NCBI GenBank assembly: GCA_002371295.1
Contig: DFGZ01000268.1
Span: 1 to 12,631, forward strand
Direction: 5' to 3'
DNA: 12,631 nt
From: Oribacterium sp. UBA3737
GTDB lineage: Bacteria; Bacillota_A; Clostridia; Lachnospirales; Lachnospiraceae
Shown in pieces: positions 6,427 to 12,631 of this stretch. Numbering within the stretch: position 1 is the stretch's first letter; each line of letters begins with the position of its first letter. Below the pieces are notes generated by a model. It ran no database searches. It was given only the letters and a program-made list of their open reading frames with translations, and was not told the origin of the DNA. The translations under genes and the position numbers were made by a program.

Positions 6427-7557
6427 ATGAGAAAAAGATTATTCTCTAAGTTAATGGCAAGTGCATTGGCATTTTCTATGGCAGCGGGTCTTACAGGCTG
6501 CGGAAGTTCAGGATCATCTGCACCGGCAGCAACCACCACAGCAGCTCAGGATCAGGCGGCAGCTGCAGAAACAACAGCTGCACCGGTAATAGAAGGAACC
6601 AAGACAGAGGGCATCGCCGATATGAGCGGCACAGCACTTAACTTCTGGTCAGACAAGGTCGGCTCCGGATCCTACAATATGATAGTTGCCATGTCCAAGG
6701 TTCTTGAGGAAGATGCCGGATTCCAGGCTGTGAATGTTGATCCGTCATATCCGGGCGGTATGGGGGCTCCATATATTTTCAAGGAGAATGGTGTGGATCT
6801 TTCATTTGTAAACGGTGCTCCTGCAAAGTGGGCTATGGAAACAGGTACTCTTGAACGTGAACCGACCAGCGGATATGCAGCAGTTATCGGCGGACTTACC
6901 CAGGTTGCATATATCAACTGTATCTCCAACAAGTTCCTTAAGGATAACAATGTCTCAACCATTGAAGAAGTATTTGAAAAGAAGCTTCCCCTCAGAATCG
7001 GCTGTTCATCCAAGGGATCAATGGATGCTGAGGGAGCATATCTTCTCCTTGAGTACTTTGGAGTTACGGAAGAAGAGCTGAACAGCTGGGGCGGCGGAAT
7101 CACCAATCAGGGCGGTGACCAGAATGCAGAAGCATTGGCAGACGGACAGATAGATTTCTATATCGACCATACATCCTCAGCATCATCAACCATGGCACAG
7201 ATCGCAACAACCTGTGATGTCACCTTCCTTCAGTGGGGTGATGATCTCGTTAACTGGTTTGTAAATGAAAAAGGCTATGACAAGATAACCATTCCTGCAA
7301 ATTCCTTCAAGGGTCAGGATACTGAACTTGTTCTTCCGGGCTCACCCGATTGTCTTTTTGCAAATGAGAATCTCTCAGAGGATGTTGTTTATGCGATCAC
7401 CAAGTGTCTCTCAGAAAACAGAGATGCACTTGTAAAGGAATACGCATCCCTTTCAGGATGGGATCCAGCAACAGCATGGGAGTCTCAGAAGATCGGCGGA
7501 TGCCCGCTTCATCCGGGTGCCGAGAAGTACTACAGGGAAATGGGATACATCAAGTGA
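6427..7557 (+). CDS. TAXI-family TRAP transporter substrate-binding lipoprotein
   Basis: This is the extracytoplasmic receptor of a TRAP transporter, anchored as a lipoprotein, which captures an organic or sugar acid and hands it to the permease. The N-terminus is a lipoprotein signal (basic MRKR, hydrophobic core, lipobox LTGC with Cys25) followed by an Ala/Thr/Gln-rich linker to about residue 55, typical of Lachnospiraceae surface lipoproteins. The mature part carries TAXI-type stretches such as SGSYNMIVAMSKVLEE, an LSFVNG/AVIGG region, and a C-terminal HPGAEKYYREMGYIK. The 376-residue length is a little longer than usual because of the linker. The start at 6427 follows GGAGG (6414-6418) by eight bases; an in-frame TTG at 6412 overlaps that site and is rejected. 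It is first in the operon, followed by a strong hairpin before the permease gene. The ligand cannot be read from sequence; a C4-C6 sugar acid is inferred from the neighbours. Confidence 0.9.
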   Translation: MRKRLFSKLMASALAFSMAAGLTGCGSSGSSAPAATTTAAQDQAAAAETTAAPVIEGTKTEGIADMSGTALNFWSDKVGSGSYNMIVAMSKVLEEDAGFQAVNVDPSYPGGMGAPYIFKENGVDLSFVNGAPAKWAMETGTLEREPTSGYAAVIGGLTQVAYINCISNKFLKDNNVSTIEEVFEKKLPLRIGCSSKGSMDAEGAYLLLEYFGVTEEELNSWGGGITNQGGDQNAEALADGQIDFYIDHTSSASSTMAQIATTCDVTFLQWGDDLVNWFVNEKGYDKITIPANSFKGQDTELVLPGSPDCLFANENLSEDVVYAITKCLSENRDALVKEYASLSGWDPATAWESQKIGGCPLHPGAEKYYREMGYIK

Positions 7558-7609
7558 TAAAACCTATCTCAGTTCTTAAAGTTCTTTAACAGGATTGTTT
7601 TGAGATAGC

Positions 7610-7657
7610 TCCGGAGCCGGGATCCTTTTCGGGAGGAGTCCGGTTCCGGATATTTTT
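7610..7657 (+). terminator. Intercistronic terminator/attenuator between TRAP binding protein and permease
   Basis: TCCGGAGCCGG (7610-7620) pairs with CCGGTTCCGGA (7640-7650) through one G-T pair, and the stem continues inward with further pairs. It is followed by TATTTTT. The stem is the most GC-rich hairpin in the window. Because the permease, kinase and lyase genes lie beyond it in the same direction, partial read-through is likely, leaving the binding protein more abundant than the permease. Full termination plus a second promoter in 7658-7799 is the alternative. Confidence 0.8.
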
Positions 7658-7749
7658 AACCATAACATCTGGTTTATCGTGTTCGGACGAATCATAAAGT
7701 CACAAATCAATGTTCAAACGCATGATTTGATACTTTTAACCATTACATC
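7654..7749. repeat. Direct repeat TTTTAACCAT(A/T)ACATC, two copies 80 bases apart
   Basis: Copies at 7654-7669 and 7734-7749 match at 15 of 16 bases. The first overlaps the T run of the hairpin. Similarity beyond the repeat is weak. They could be a paired protein or RNA site or the relic of a small duplication. Confidence 0.5.
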
Positions 7750-7799
7750 CTGACATTTCAGATCGTTTGATTTCATTGTGGAGTATGGAGGATACAACA

Positions 7800-9827
7800 A
7801 TGAGTGAAAATATAAAAGCAGAAGCCGTTCAGGACCAAGCGGTAAAGCCCAAGCTTTCCAAAGCTGATGAATTGGGAAGAAAGCTGGCAAAGGAAGATGG
7901 TGATGAAACGAAGATCGCCAAAATAATGAAGGCCGCTCCTGCATGGCGTAAAGCAGTTATCATAGGACTTTCGGTTTTCTGGGTAAGCTTCCAGCTATAT
8001 ATCAAACTGGTTAAGCCTTTGGATCCATGGCTTCAGTTGCCTTTACATATGTGCCTTGCTCTTGTAATGGTATGGCTCATGAATCCTATGCAGGAAAAGT
8101 CAAAGATCCACAGTAAGCTCTGGTGGATATATGATGCATTGCTTCTTATCGGAGCATGTTACGTATTTTTCTATTATGCATCTCATGCAAAAACTCTTGA
8201 TTACAGACTTTACTCTGTGGACAAAATGAATTTTGATGATGTACTGGCAGGTACTATCCTGATCATCGAATGCATGGAAGCCGTAAGAAGAGTGGTTTCA
8301 TTATCTCTTTTCTGGGTTATTGCCTTCTTTATGGCATATGCATGGTTTGGGCAGTTTGTTCCGGGTATTTTCCATTATGATGGAATCAGCTATCCGAGAT
8401 TTATCGAAACTCTTTCCCTTGGCGAAAACGGCATATTCGGATCACCTCTTGGAACTTCACTCAATACCCTGTTCTACTTCCTCATGTTTGGCTGCTTTTT
8501 TGCAAATTGCGGAGGCGGATCGGTACTTACGGATGCAGGTCTTTCACTGTCGGATAAGACTGTAGGCGGTCCTGCCAAGGCAGCAGTCATATCCTCAGGA
8601 CTTATGGGTATGATTTCAGGTTCTGCAGTTGCCAATGTTACAGGCACAGGTGTTTTCACCATACCTTTGATGAAAAAAACCGGATATTCTTCGGAAGAAG
8701 CCGGTGCCGTTGAATCTGTTGCTTCAACAGGCGGACAGATCATGCCTCCCATTATGGGTGCCGGAGCCTTTGTCATGGCAGAGATCATAGGTATCCAGTA
8801 CGTAAAGATCGCTGCGGCAGCTATAATTCCTGCAATAGCATATTTCGTAGCGGCACTCATGGTAGTACATCTTATCGCCCGTAAGAGGCATATCGGCAAG
8901 AATCCCAACGTGCACTATACAGGCAAGCCTATCCTTCCAAGAGTTTACAGACTTCTTCCCATCATAGTTCTGGTATTTATGATCGTAAGAGGCATGTCAC
9001 TTCCAAGAGCAGGTATCATCTGTACGGTGCTTGCCATAATCATAAGCTTTATTTCTCAGGATACACGAATGTCTCCGAAGAAGTTCCTTTATACAGTTCT
9101 TGACGGTATACGCCAGGCAGCAAATATCGCTATACCAACCGCCTCCTGCGGTATCATGATCGGTATCGTGGTACGTTCGGGTATAGCAGTTAAGATCGCA
9201 AAGATAATAGACAAGACAGGTAATAACTCCTTATTCCTGGCGCTGGTAGTAGCATCCCTGGGATGTATCATACTGGGCATGGCACTTCCGACAGTAGCGG
9301 CTTATCTGATTGCCAACACTCTTTTTATTTCAGCAATTCAGGGACTTGGAATTTCAGCTCTTACAGCCAACATGTTCATATTCTACTTTGGCGTAGTAGC
9401 ACAGATAACACCACCTGTTTGTCTTGCATCCTTTACAGCCGCAGGCATTGCCGGAGGATCCGCATGGAAAACGGGCTGGAAGGCCTTCTCCTTTGCTATA
9501 ACAGGATTTATCGTTCCGTTTATGTTTGTTTACAGACCGGCACTTCTCCTGGACGGAACAGCACTTGAGATCATCCAGTCAGGTCTCATGCTTGCATTTG
9601 CCACCTTCTGTCTTGCAGGCTGTGTATCAAGCTACATGTTTGGAGACCTGAAGATCTGGGAAAGGATAGTGTTTGCGGTTATAGCATTTATGTTCATACT
9701 TCCGTCAGGTATGTCTGATGTTATAGGTCTTTTGGCAGGTGCTGTGTTTATGGGCTACAGACTGTTAAAAGGAAAAAAAGAAGGCGCTCTGAGTCATAGT
9801 GATGCTAAGGCCGCCGTAAATGTATAA
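7800..9827 (+). CDS. TRAP transporter fused permease (DctQ-DctM, 4TM/12TM type)
   Basis: This is the membrane part of a TRAP transporter, using an ion gradient to import the acid delivered by the TAXI receptor. At 675 residues it is the fused small-plus-large form usual for TAXI systems. A charged cytoplasmic N-terminus (1-50) is followed by hydrophobic helices of the DctQ-like part (about 52-185). The DctM-like part then carries GMISGSAVANVTGTG (270-284), STGGQIMPPIMGAGAF (309-324), GMALPTVAAYLIA (493-505) and AQITPPVCLASFTAAGIAGG (534-553). These conserved loops form the substrate and sodium sites of DctM proteins. A basic tail ends the protein. The start at 7800 is set by GGAGG at 7787-7791; an in-frame ATG at 7767 lacks a site. 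The kinase gene begins 27 bases downstream. The family assignment is secure and the substrate is unknown. Confidence 0.93.
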   Translation: MSENIKAEAVQDQAVKPKLSKADELGRKLAKEDGDETKIAKIMKAAPAWRKAVIIGLSVFWVSFQLYIKLVKPLDPWLQLPLHMCLALVMVWLMNPMQEKSKIHSKLWWIYDALLLIGACYVFFYYASHAKTLDYRLYSVDKMNFDDVLAGTILIIECMEAVRRVVSLSLFWVIAFFMAYAWFGQFVPGIFHYDGISYPRFIETLSLGENGIFGSPLGTSLNTLFYFLMFGCFFANCGGGSVLTDAGLSLSDKTVGGPAKAAVISSGLMGMISGSAVANVTGTGVFTIPLMKKTGYSSEEAGAVESVASTGGQIMPPIMGAGAFVMAEIIGIQYVKIAAAAIIPAIAYFVAALMVVHLIARKRHIGKNPNVHYTGKPILPRVYRLLPIIVLVFMIVRGMSLPRAGIICTVLAIIISFISQDTRMSPKKFLYTVLDGIRQAANIAIPTASCGIMIGIVVRSGIAVKIAKIIDKTGNNSLFLALVVASLGCIILGMALPTVAAYLIANTLFISAIQGLGISALTANMFIFYFGVVAQITPPVCLASFTAAGIAGGSAWKTGWKAFSFAITGFIVPFMFVYRPALLLDGTALEIIQSGLMLAFATFCLAGCVSSYMFGDLKIWERIVFAVIAFMFILPSGMSDVIGLLAGAVFMGYRLLKGKKEGALSHSDAKAAVNV

Positions 9828-9854
9828 AAATAAAAAAGATAGGGTGACTGCGCT

Positions 9855-11111
9855 ATGGTAAAACTTTTGATCATTGCTGATGACTTTACAGGCGCGTTGG
9901 ATACAAGCATTCAGTTTGCCAAACGAGGGGCACTCACTGTAGTGCGTACAAAAAGAAATGTAGATTATGGGGCATTGGAACCGGATATCAGTGTTGTAGT
10001 AGTTGATTCTGAAACCAGACATGTAACGGCGGAGGAAGCCTACAAGGTTGTTTCGGAAATCGTGGATAGTGCTGTTAAAGCCAAAGTACCTTACATATAT
10101 AAGAAAACCGATTCTGTCCTGAGAGGAAATGTCGGTGCAGAGCTTGCTGCCCTTTGCGACAGGGGCTTGGGAATGGTACATTTCGCCCCTGCCTTTCCCG
10201 ACATGGGGAGGACAACCAGCAATGGAATACAGTATGTGGACGGACTTCCGATTGCAAAAAGCGTATTTGGAAATGATCCTTTTGAGCCGGTCATGACATC
10301 AAGTATTCCTGAGCTGATTAAGGCTGAGACGGATACCCCTGTGCATCTTATCTCAAAGGGAGAGGAGGTAAATATATCCGGAAAGGGCATATATCTTTAT
10401 GATGCGGAAAAAGCTTCTGATCTATGGTCTATAGCCACTAACCTGAAGAAAAACCATCAGCTTATGACACTGGCCGGATGTGCCGGTTTTGCAGACTCTC
10501 TGGCAGGTGTAATGCATATTTCAGACAGGCCGGAAAAGACATTAAACATTCCAAAAGGCTTATGTATCGTATGCGGAAGTGTCAATCCGGTAACGGTCAG
10601 GCAGATGGACATTGCAGAAAAAATCGGAATTCCAAGGGTTCATATAGACAGAAATATGTGCCTTAATGACAGCTGGACCAATTCCGTAGAGGCCGTAAAT
10701 CTGGTTCACACATGGATAAGTACGGTTGATAACGAAGGCGCTGTATTACTTGATGTCAATTCCGGTTCTGATGTACCTTTTTCTGATATGAGGATTAATC
10801 CTGATGACAGAGGAAAGGTGTCTGAAAATCTGGGAAAAATCGTCAAATGTATGATAGACGGCGGCCTTAATGCGACTTTGTTCCTTACCGGCGGAGATAC
10901 GCTTTTAGGCGCCATGAATGCACTTAATGTATATGCATTGACACCCATCACAGAAGTGATGCCGGGTGTTGTGGTATCGTCATTTAACTATGGAGAAAAG
11001 GATATATACTGCATTTCAAAATCCGGCGGCTTCGGAGGAGAAAATCTGATACCGGAGCTTTGCGAAATTCTCGGATCGGATGTTGAAATAAATAAGGGCA
11101 TACCGGTATAA
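9855..11111 (+). CDS. Four-carbon acid sugar kinase (DUF1537 family)
   Basis: This is an ATP-dependent kinase of the DUF1537 family, whose members phosphorylate the terminal hydroxyl of four-carbon sugar acids (DtnK on D-threonate, OtnK on 3-oxo-tetronates). At 418 residues it has both domains. The N-terminal substrate domain has IADDFTGALDTS (7-18), KKTDSVLRGNVGAEL (83-97) and APAFPDMGRTTSNGIQ (111-126). The C-terminal nucleotide domain has CGSVNPVTVRQ (240-250), LTGGDTLLGAM (344-354) and SKSGGFGGENLI (388-399). The ribosome binding site is a modest AGGGTGA about nine bases before the ATG. Presence of PdxA2 in the locus, with no LtnD-type dehydrogenase, OtnI isomerase or OtnC aldolase, favours a DtnK-like role: the kinase product would go to PdxA2 and yield dihydroxyacetone phosphate. 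The exact acid (threonate, erythronate or another) is not determined. It is probably translated in tandem with the permease gene. Confidence 0.9.
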   Translation: MVKLLIIADDFTGALDTSIQFAKRGALTVVRTKRNVDYGALEPDISVVVVDSETRHVTAEEAYKVVSEIVDSAVKAKVPYIYKKTDSVLRGNVGAELAALCDRGLGMVHFAPAFPDMGRTTSNGIQYVDGLPIAKSVFGNDPFEPVMTSSIPELIKAETDTPVHLISKGEEVNISGKGIYLYDAEKASDLWSIATNLKKNHQLMTLAGCAGFADSLAGVMHISDRPEKTLNIPKGLCIVCGSVNPVTVRQMDIAEKIGIPRVHIDRNMCLNDSWTNSVEAVNLVHTWISTVDNEGAVLLDVNSGSDVPFSDMRINPDDRGKVSENLGKIVKCMIDGGLNATLFLTGGDTLLGAMNALNVYALTPITEVMPGVVVSSFNYGEKDIYCISKSGGFGGENLIPELCEILGSDVEINKGIPV

Positions 11112-11142
11112 AAAGGTATAAAGAAGATCTAAAGAGGATATA

Positions 11143-11217
11143 GTTTGAAAGTGAACCTTCAAACTTAAATTAAAGGGTCATATACGGATCCGGGTCAACC
11201 CGATTCGTGCATGACCC
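11143..11217 (+). promoter_or_regulatory. Two stem-loops in front of the DapA-like gene
   Basis: The first is GTTTGAA-N8-TTCAAAC (11143-11164). The second, 11175-11217, is a long hairpin: GGGTCA pairs with TGACCC at its base and CGGAT(C)CGGGT pairs with ACCCGATTCG at its top around a CA loop, with a partly paired 4-base interval between. Its base ends two bases before the GGAGG (11220-11224) of the next gene. There is no T run, so it is not an intrinsic terminator. It may protect or process the mRNA or tune translation. Confidence 0.6.
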
Positions 11218-11229
11218 ATGGAGGTAAAA

Positions 11230-12141
11230 ATGAAACAGGCAGATATAAAGGGCATCATAGTCCCTATAATCACACCCATGTATGAAGATGAGTCCATCAA
11301 CACTGATGTGCTGAAGGAACAATGCGACAGAATGATCGAGGCGGGAATACATGCCATTTTCTGTTTTGGTACAAACGGTGAAGGATACATACTTAACGGC
11401 AAGGAAAAAGAACTTGTGCTGTCAACGGTCGTAAAACATGTAAACGGCAGAGTTCCGGTTTACGCAGGTACCGGCTGTATATCAACAAAAGAGACCATTG
11501 AACAGTCGAAGATGGCAGAAGCCTGCGGCGCAGACGTACTGTCCATAATTACACCATCTTTTGCGGCGGCATCACAGGATGAGATACAGAGACATTATGA
11601 GACAGTGGCAGCCTCGGTGCCCGAGATGCCCATCGTTCTTTATAACATACCTGCACGCACAGGAAATAAAATAGATCCAAAGACTGTGGGTAAGCTCGCT
11701 CAGGTGGATAATATCGTGGGAGCCAAGGATTCAGGCGGAGATTTCAAAAACATACTTGCTTATATAGAGGCCGGCAAATCGAAGAAGAACGGAAAGTTCG
11801 CTGTACTGTCGGGCAATGACCAGCTTATACTCTGGACCCTTCAGGCAGGCGGAACCGGAGGGATTTCAGGCTGTGCCAATGCTTATCCCCACAATATGGC
11901 CATGATATACAACGAATTCGTTGCCGGACACTGGGACGAAGCAAAGAAGTACCAGGATGCCATAGGACCCTTCAGAGAGAATTTTGCGGGGGCAAATCCC
12001 AACACCGTTGTGAAAACAGCAGTAAGACTTATGGGCTATGATGTAGGACTTTGCCGCGCACCGTTCAACATGATACCGGAAGCAAAAATCGAAGCAATCA
12101 AAAAGAATCTTGCGGAAAACAAAGCAAATCATATGACGTAA
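11230..12141 (+). CDS. DapA/NanA-superfamily aldolase or dehydratase
   Basis: This is a class I, Schiff-base-forming lyase of the dihydrodipicolinate synthase superfamily, 303 residues as usual. The (beta/alpha)8 barrel shows GTNGEG (47-52), the catalytic tyrosine in LYNIPARTG (Tyr138), the Schiff-base lysine in VGAKDSGGD (Lys166) and a GGISG motif (210-214). DapA enzymes normally carry two threonines before the Gly-Glu; here the second is Asn, as in keto-acid lyases of the family, though the Arg of PARTG (Arg143) is kept. With no lysine-pathway neighbours, a catabolic 2-keto-acid aldolase or dehydratase is more likely than lysine synthesis. The start at 11230 follows GGAGG at 11220-11224; an ATG at 11218 overlaps that site and is rejected. 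It ends the operon, 118 bases after the kinase, before the terminator at 12226-12256. An aldolase cleaving to pyruvate plus an aldehyde would give the Fe-ADH a substrate; this is inference. Confidence 0.85.
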   Translation: MKQADIKGIIVPIITPMYEDESINTDVLKEQCDRMIEAGIHAIFCFGTNGEGYILNGKEKELVLSTVVKHVNGRVPVYAGTGCISTKETIEQSKMAEACGADVLSIITPSFAAASQDEIQRHYETVAASVPEMPIVLYNIPARTGNKIDPKTVGKLAQVDNIVGAKDSGGDFKNILAYIEAGKSKKNGKFAVLSGNDQLILWTLQAGGTGGISGCANAYPHNMAMIYNEFVAGHWDEAKKYQDAIGPFRENFAGANPNTVVKTAVRLMGYDVGLCRAPFNMIPEAKIEAIKKNLAENKANHMT

Positions 12142-12225
12142 GAAAAAGTCCAAACACAAATGTGTGCGTTAGCGCTAATCAGTGAGTGGCAGTACTTTTA
12201 ACAATAATTCTTTTTATGTAACAGG

Positions 12226-12256
12226 AAGACCGGTCTTCGAAAGGCCGGTCTTTTTT
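12226..12256 (+). terminator. Intrinsic terminator of the TRAP-kinase-lyase operon
   Basis: AAGACCGG (12226-12233) pairs with CCGGTCTT (12245-12252), and the stem continues inward to a 3-base CGA loop. Six T residues follow from 12251. It lies 84 bases after the lyase stop codon. Confidence 0.92.
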
Positions 12257-12382
12257 CTATGGATGTTAAGCCTTCGGCAAATATCCACGAGAATTCTGTT
12301 TATATGACCCCGTCGGGAGAGAGCATCTGTGAAATGTTGCGCCCGCAACACCCTTCTTTAATTTTTCGTATAAGCTTTAACA

Positions 12383-12402
12383 TGTCCACAAGACGATGGA
12401 CA
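12383..12402. promoter_or_regulatory. Inverted repeat TGTCCA-N8-TGGACA upstream of the last gene
   Basis: Two perfect 6-base arms lie just after a possible -10 (TATAAG, 12369-12374), about where transcription of the next gene would begin. That is a typical place for a repressor site. No matching repeat occurs at the other promoters, so it would belong to a different regulator. Confidence 0.3.
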
Positions 12403-12442
12403 ATAAATCCCAGCAAAGCAGCTACAACAAAGGAGTCAAGCA

Positions 12443-12631
12443 ATGAGCGCATTTTTAGGACCTATACATCAACTGATGTATCAGAAGATTCTAACCAGAG
12501 AAGAAATCATAAAACGGATAATCCAAACCGCCAAAGAGAATGATTGGGAGCCTGTGGTTAATGGGAAGCCTCTTGACAGTTTCGCGAAAGAGACATTACC
12601 ACCCATTGAAGAAGTCATAGATCTTTCAAAT
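12443..12631 (+). CDS. Unrecognised conserved-looking protein, 3'-truncated by window edge
   Basis: A reading frame of 63 codons runs off the end of the window. It starts at an ATG preceded by AAAGGAG with six bases of spacing, a better ribosome binding site than any competing frame has here. The visible N-terminus starts MSAFLGPIHQLMYQKI and continues as mixed helical, charged sequence (TREEIIKRIIQTAKEN). There is no signal peptide or membrane segment. I recall similar MSAFLGPIH starts on clostridial proteins annotated as hypothetical, but I cannot name a function. The terminator at 12226-12256 separates it from the sugar-acid operon, so it is probably unrelated. Confidence 0.7.
   Translation, partial: MSAFLGPIHQLMYQKILTREEIIKRIIQTAKENDWEPVVNGKPLDSFAKETLPPIEEVIDLSN

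Larger units (their letters stand above)
7558..7799. other. Intercistronic region between binding protein and permease
   Basis: No gene is supportable in these 242 bases. They contain TTAAAG-TT-CTTTAA (7576-7589), an 8-bp repeat CTATCTCA/TGAGATAG (7564-7571 and 7601-7608), the strong terminator-like hairpin at 7610-7657, and a direct repeat TTTTAACCAT(A/T)ACATC at 7654-7669 and 7734-7749. The permease ribosome binding site GGAGG is at 7787-7791. Confidence 0.6.
12142..12442. other. Intergenic region after the operon
   Basis: I see no gene here. The first part holds ACACA-AA-TGTGT (12154-12165), the 10-base palindrome TTAGCGCTAA (12169-12178) and the terminator at 12226-12256. The second part, upstream of the last gene, holds GTTGCG-CC-CGCAAC (12336-12349), a possible -10 TATAAG (12369-12374) without a clear -35, and TGTCCA-N8-TGGACA (12383-12402). 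The frame open over 12259-12543 begins inside the terminator tail and lacks a ribosome binding site. Confidence 0.55.

Noticed and set aside
8474..8908. Minus-strand frame of 144 codons in the permease gene
   Set aside because: It is antisense to conserved DctM motifs and its length is explained by the codon bias of the membrane-protein gene.
12259..12543. Forward frame of 94 codons downstream of the last terminator
   Set aside because: It begins in the terminator T run, has no ribosome binding site, has a low-complexity polar translation, and overlaps the better-supported gene starting at 12443.

Overview
The window looks like a chromosomal fragment of an anaerobic Clostridia bacterium, most likely a Lachnospiraceae member (Butyrivibrio-like). 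The grounds are strong AAGGAGG-type ribosome binding sites, AT-rich spacers, moderate coding GC, a lipoprotein with an Ala/Thr-rich linker after its lipobox, and the gene families present. The organism is an inference from style. No rRNA, tRNA, CRISPR array, insertion sequence or phage gene is visible.

Layout: (1) 1-927, the 3' part of a cardiolipin synthase/phospholipase D-type gene. (2) 1166-2335, an iron-containing alcohol dehydrogenase as its own unit, with a promoter candidate in front and a strong terminator behind. (3) 2573-4273, a two-gene unit: a PdxA2-type dehydrogenase/decarboxylase and a YhcH/YjgK/YiaL cupin protein, ending in a terminator. (4) 4350-6131 on the minus strand, a PrpR-like regulator whose AAA+ domain looks degenerate. 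(5) 6427-12141, an operon of a TAXI-type TRAP binding lipoprotein, a fused TRAP permease, a DUF1537 acid-sugar kinase and a DapA-superfamily lyase, ending in a terminator at 12226-12256. (6) From 12443, the start of an unrecognised gene cut by the window edge.

Together regions 2-5 read as one uptake-and-catabolism locus for a small sugar acid. The TRAP system would import it. The DUF1537 kinase and PdxA2 form the known pair that phosphorylates a four-carbon acid such as D-threonate and then oxidises and decarboxylates it to dihydroxyacetone phosphate. The DapA-like lyase, the Fe-ADH and the YhcH protein are extras that the plain D-threonate route does not need, so the true substrate is open.

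The regulatory layer is the most distinctive part. The PrpR-like protein keeps a Walker A motif and a Fis-type helix-turn-helix but lacks the GAFTGA loop and the acidic Walker B residues needed for sigma-54 activation, and no -24/-12 promoter is visible. Instead, imperfect inverted repeats of the form GTTT-N7-(A/G)AAC lie about 20 bases upstream of sigma-70-like promoter candidates in front of all three forward transcription units, which suggests one regulon controlled through ordinary sigma-70 promoters.
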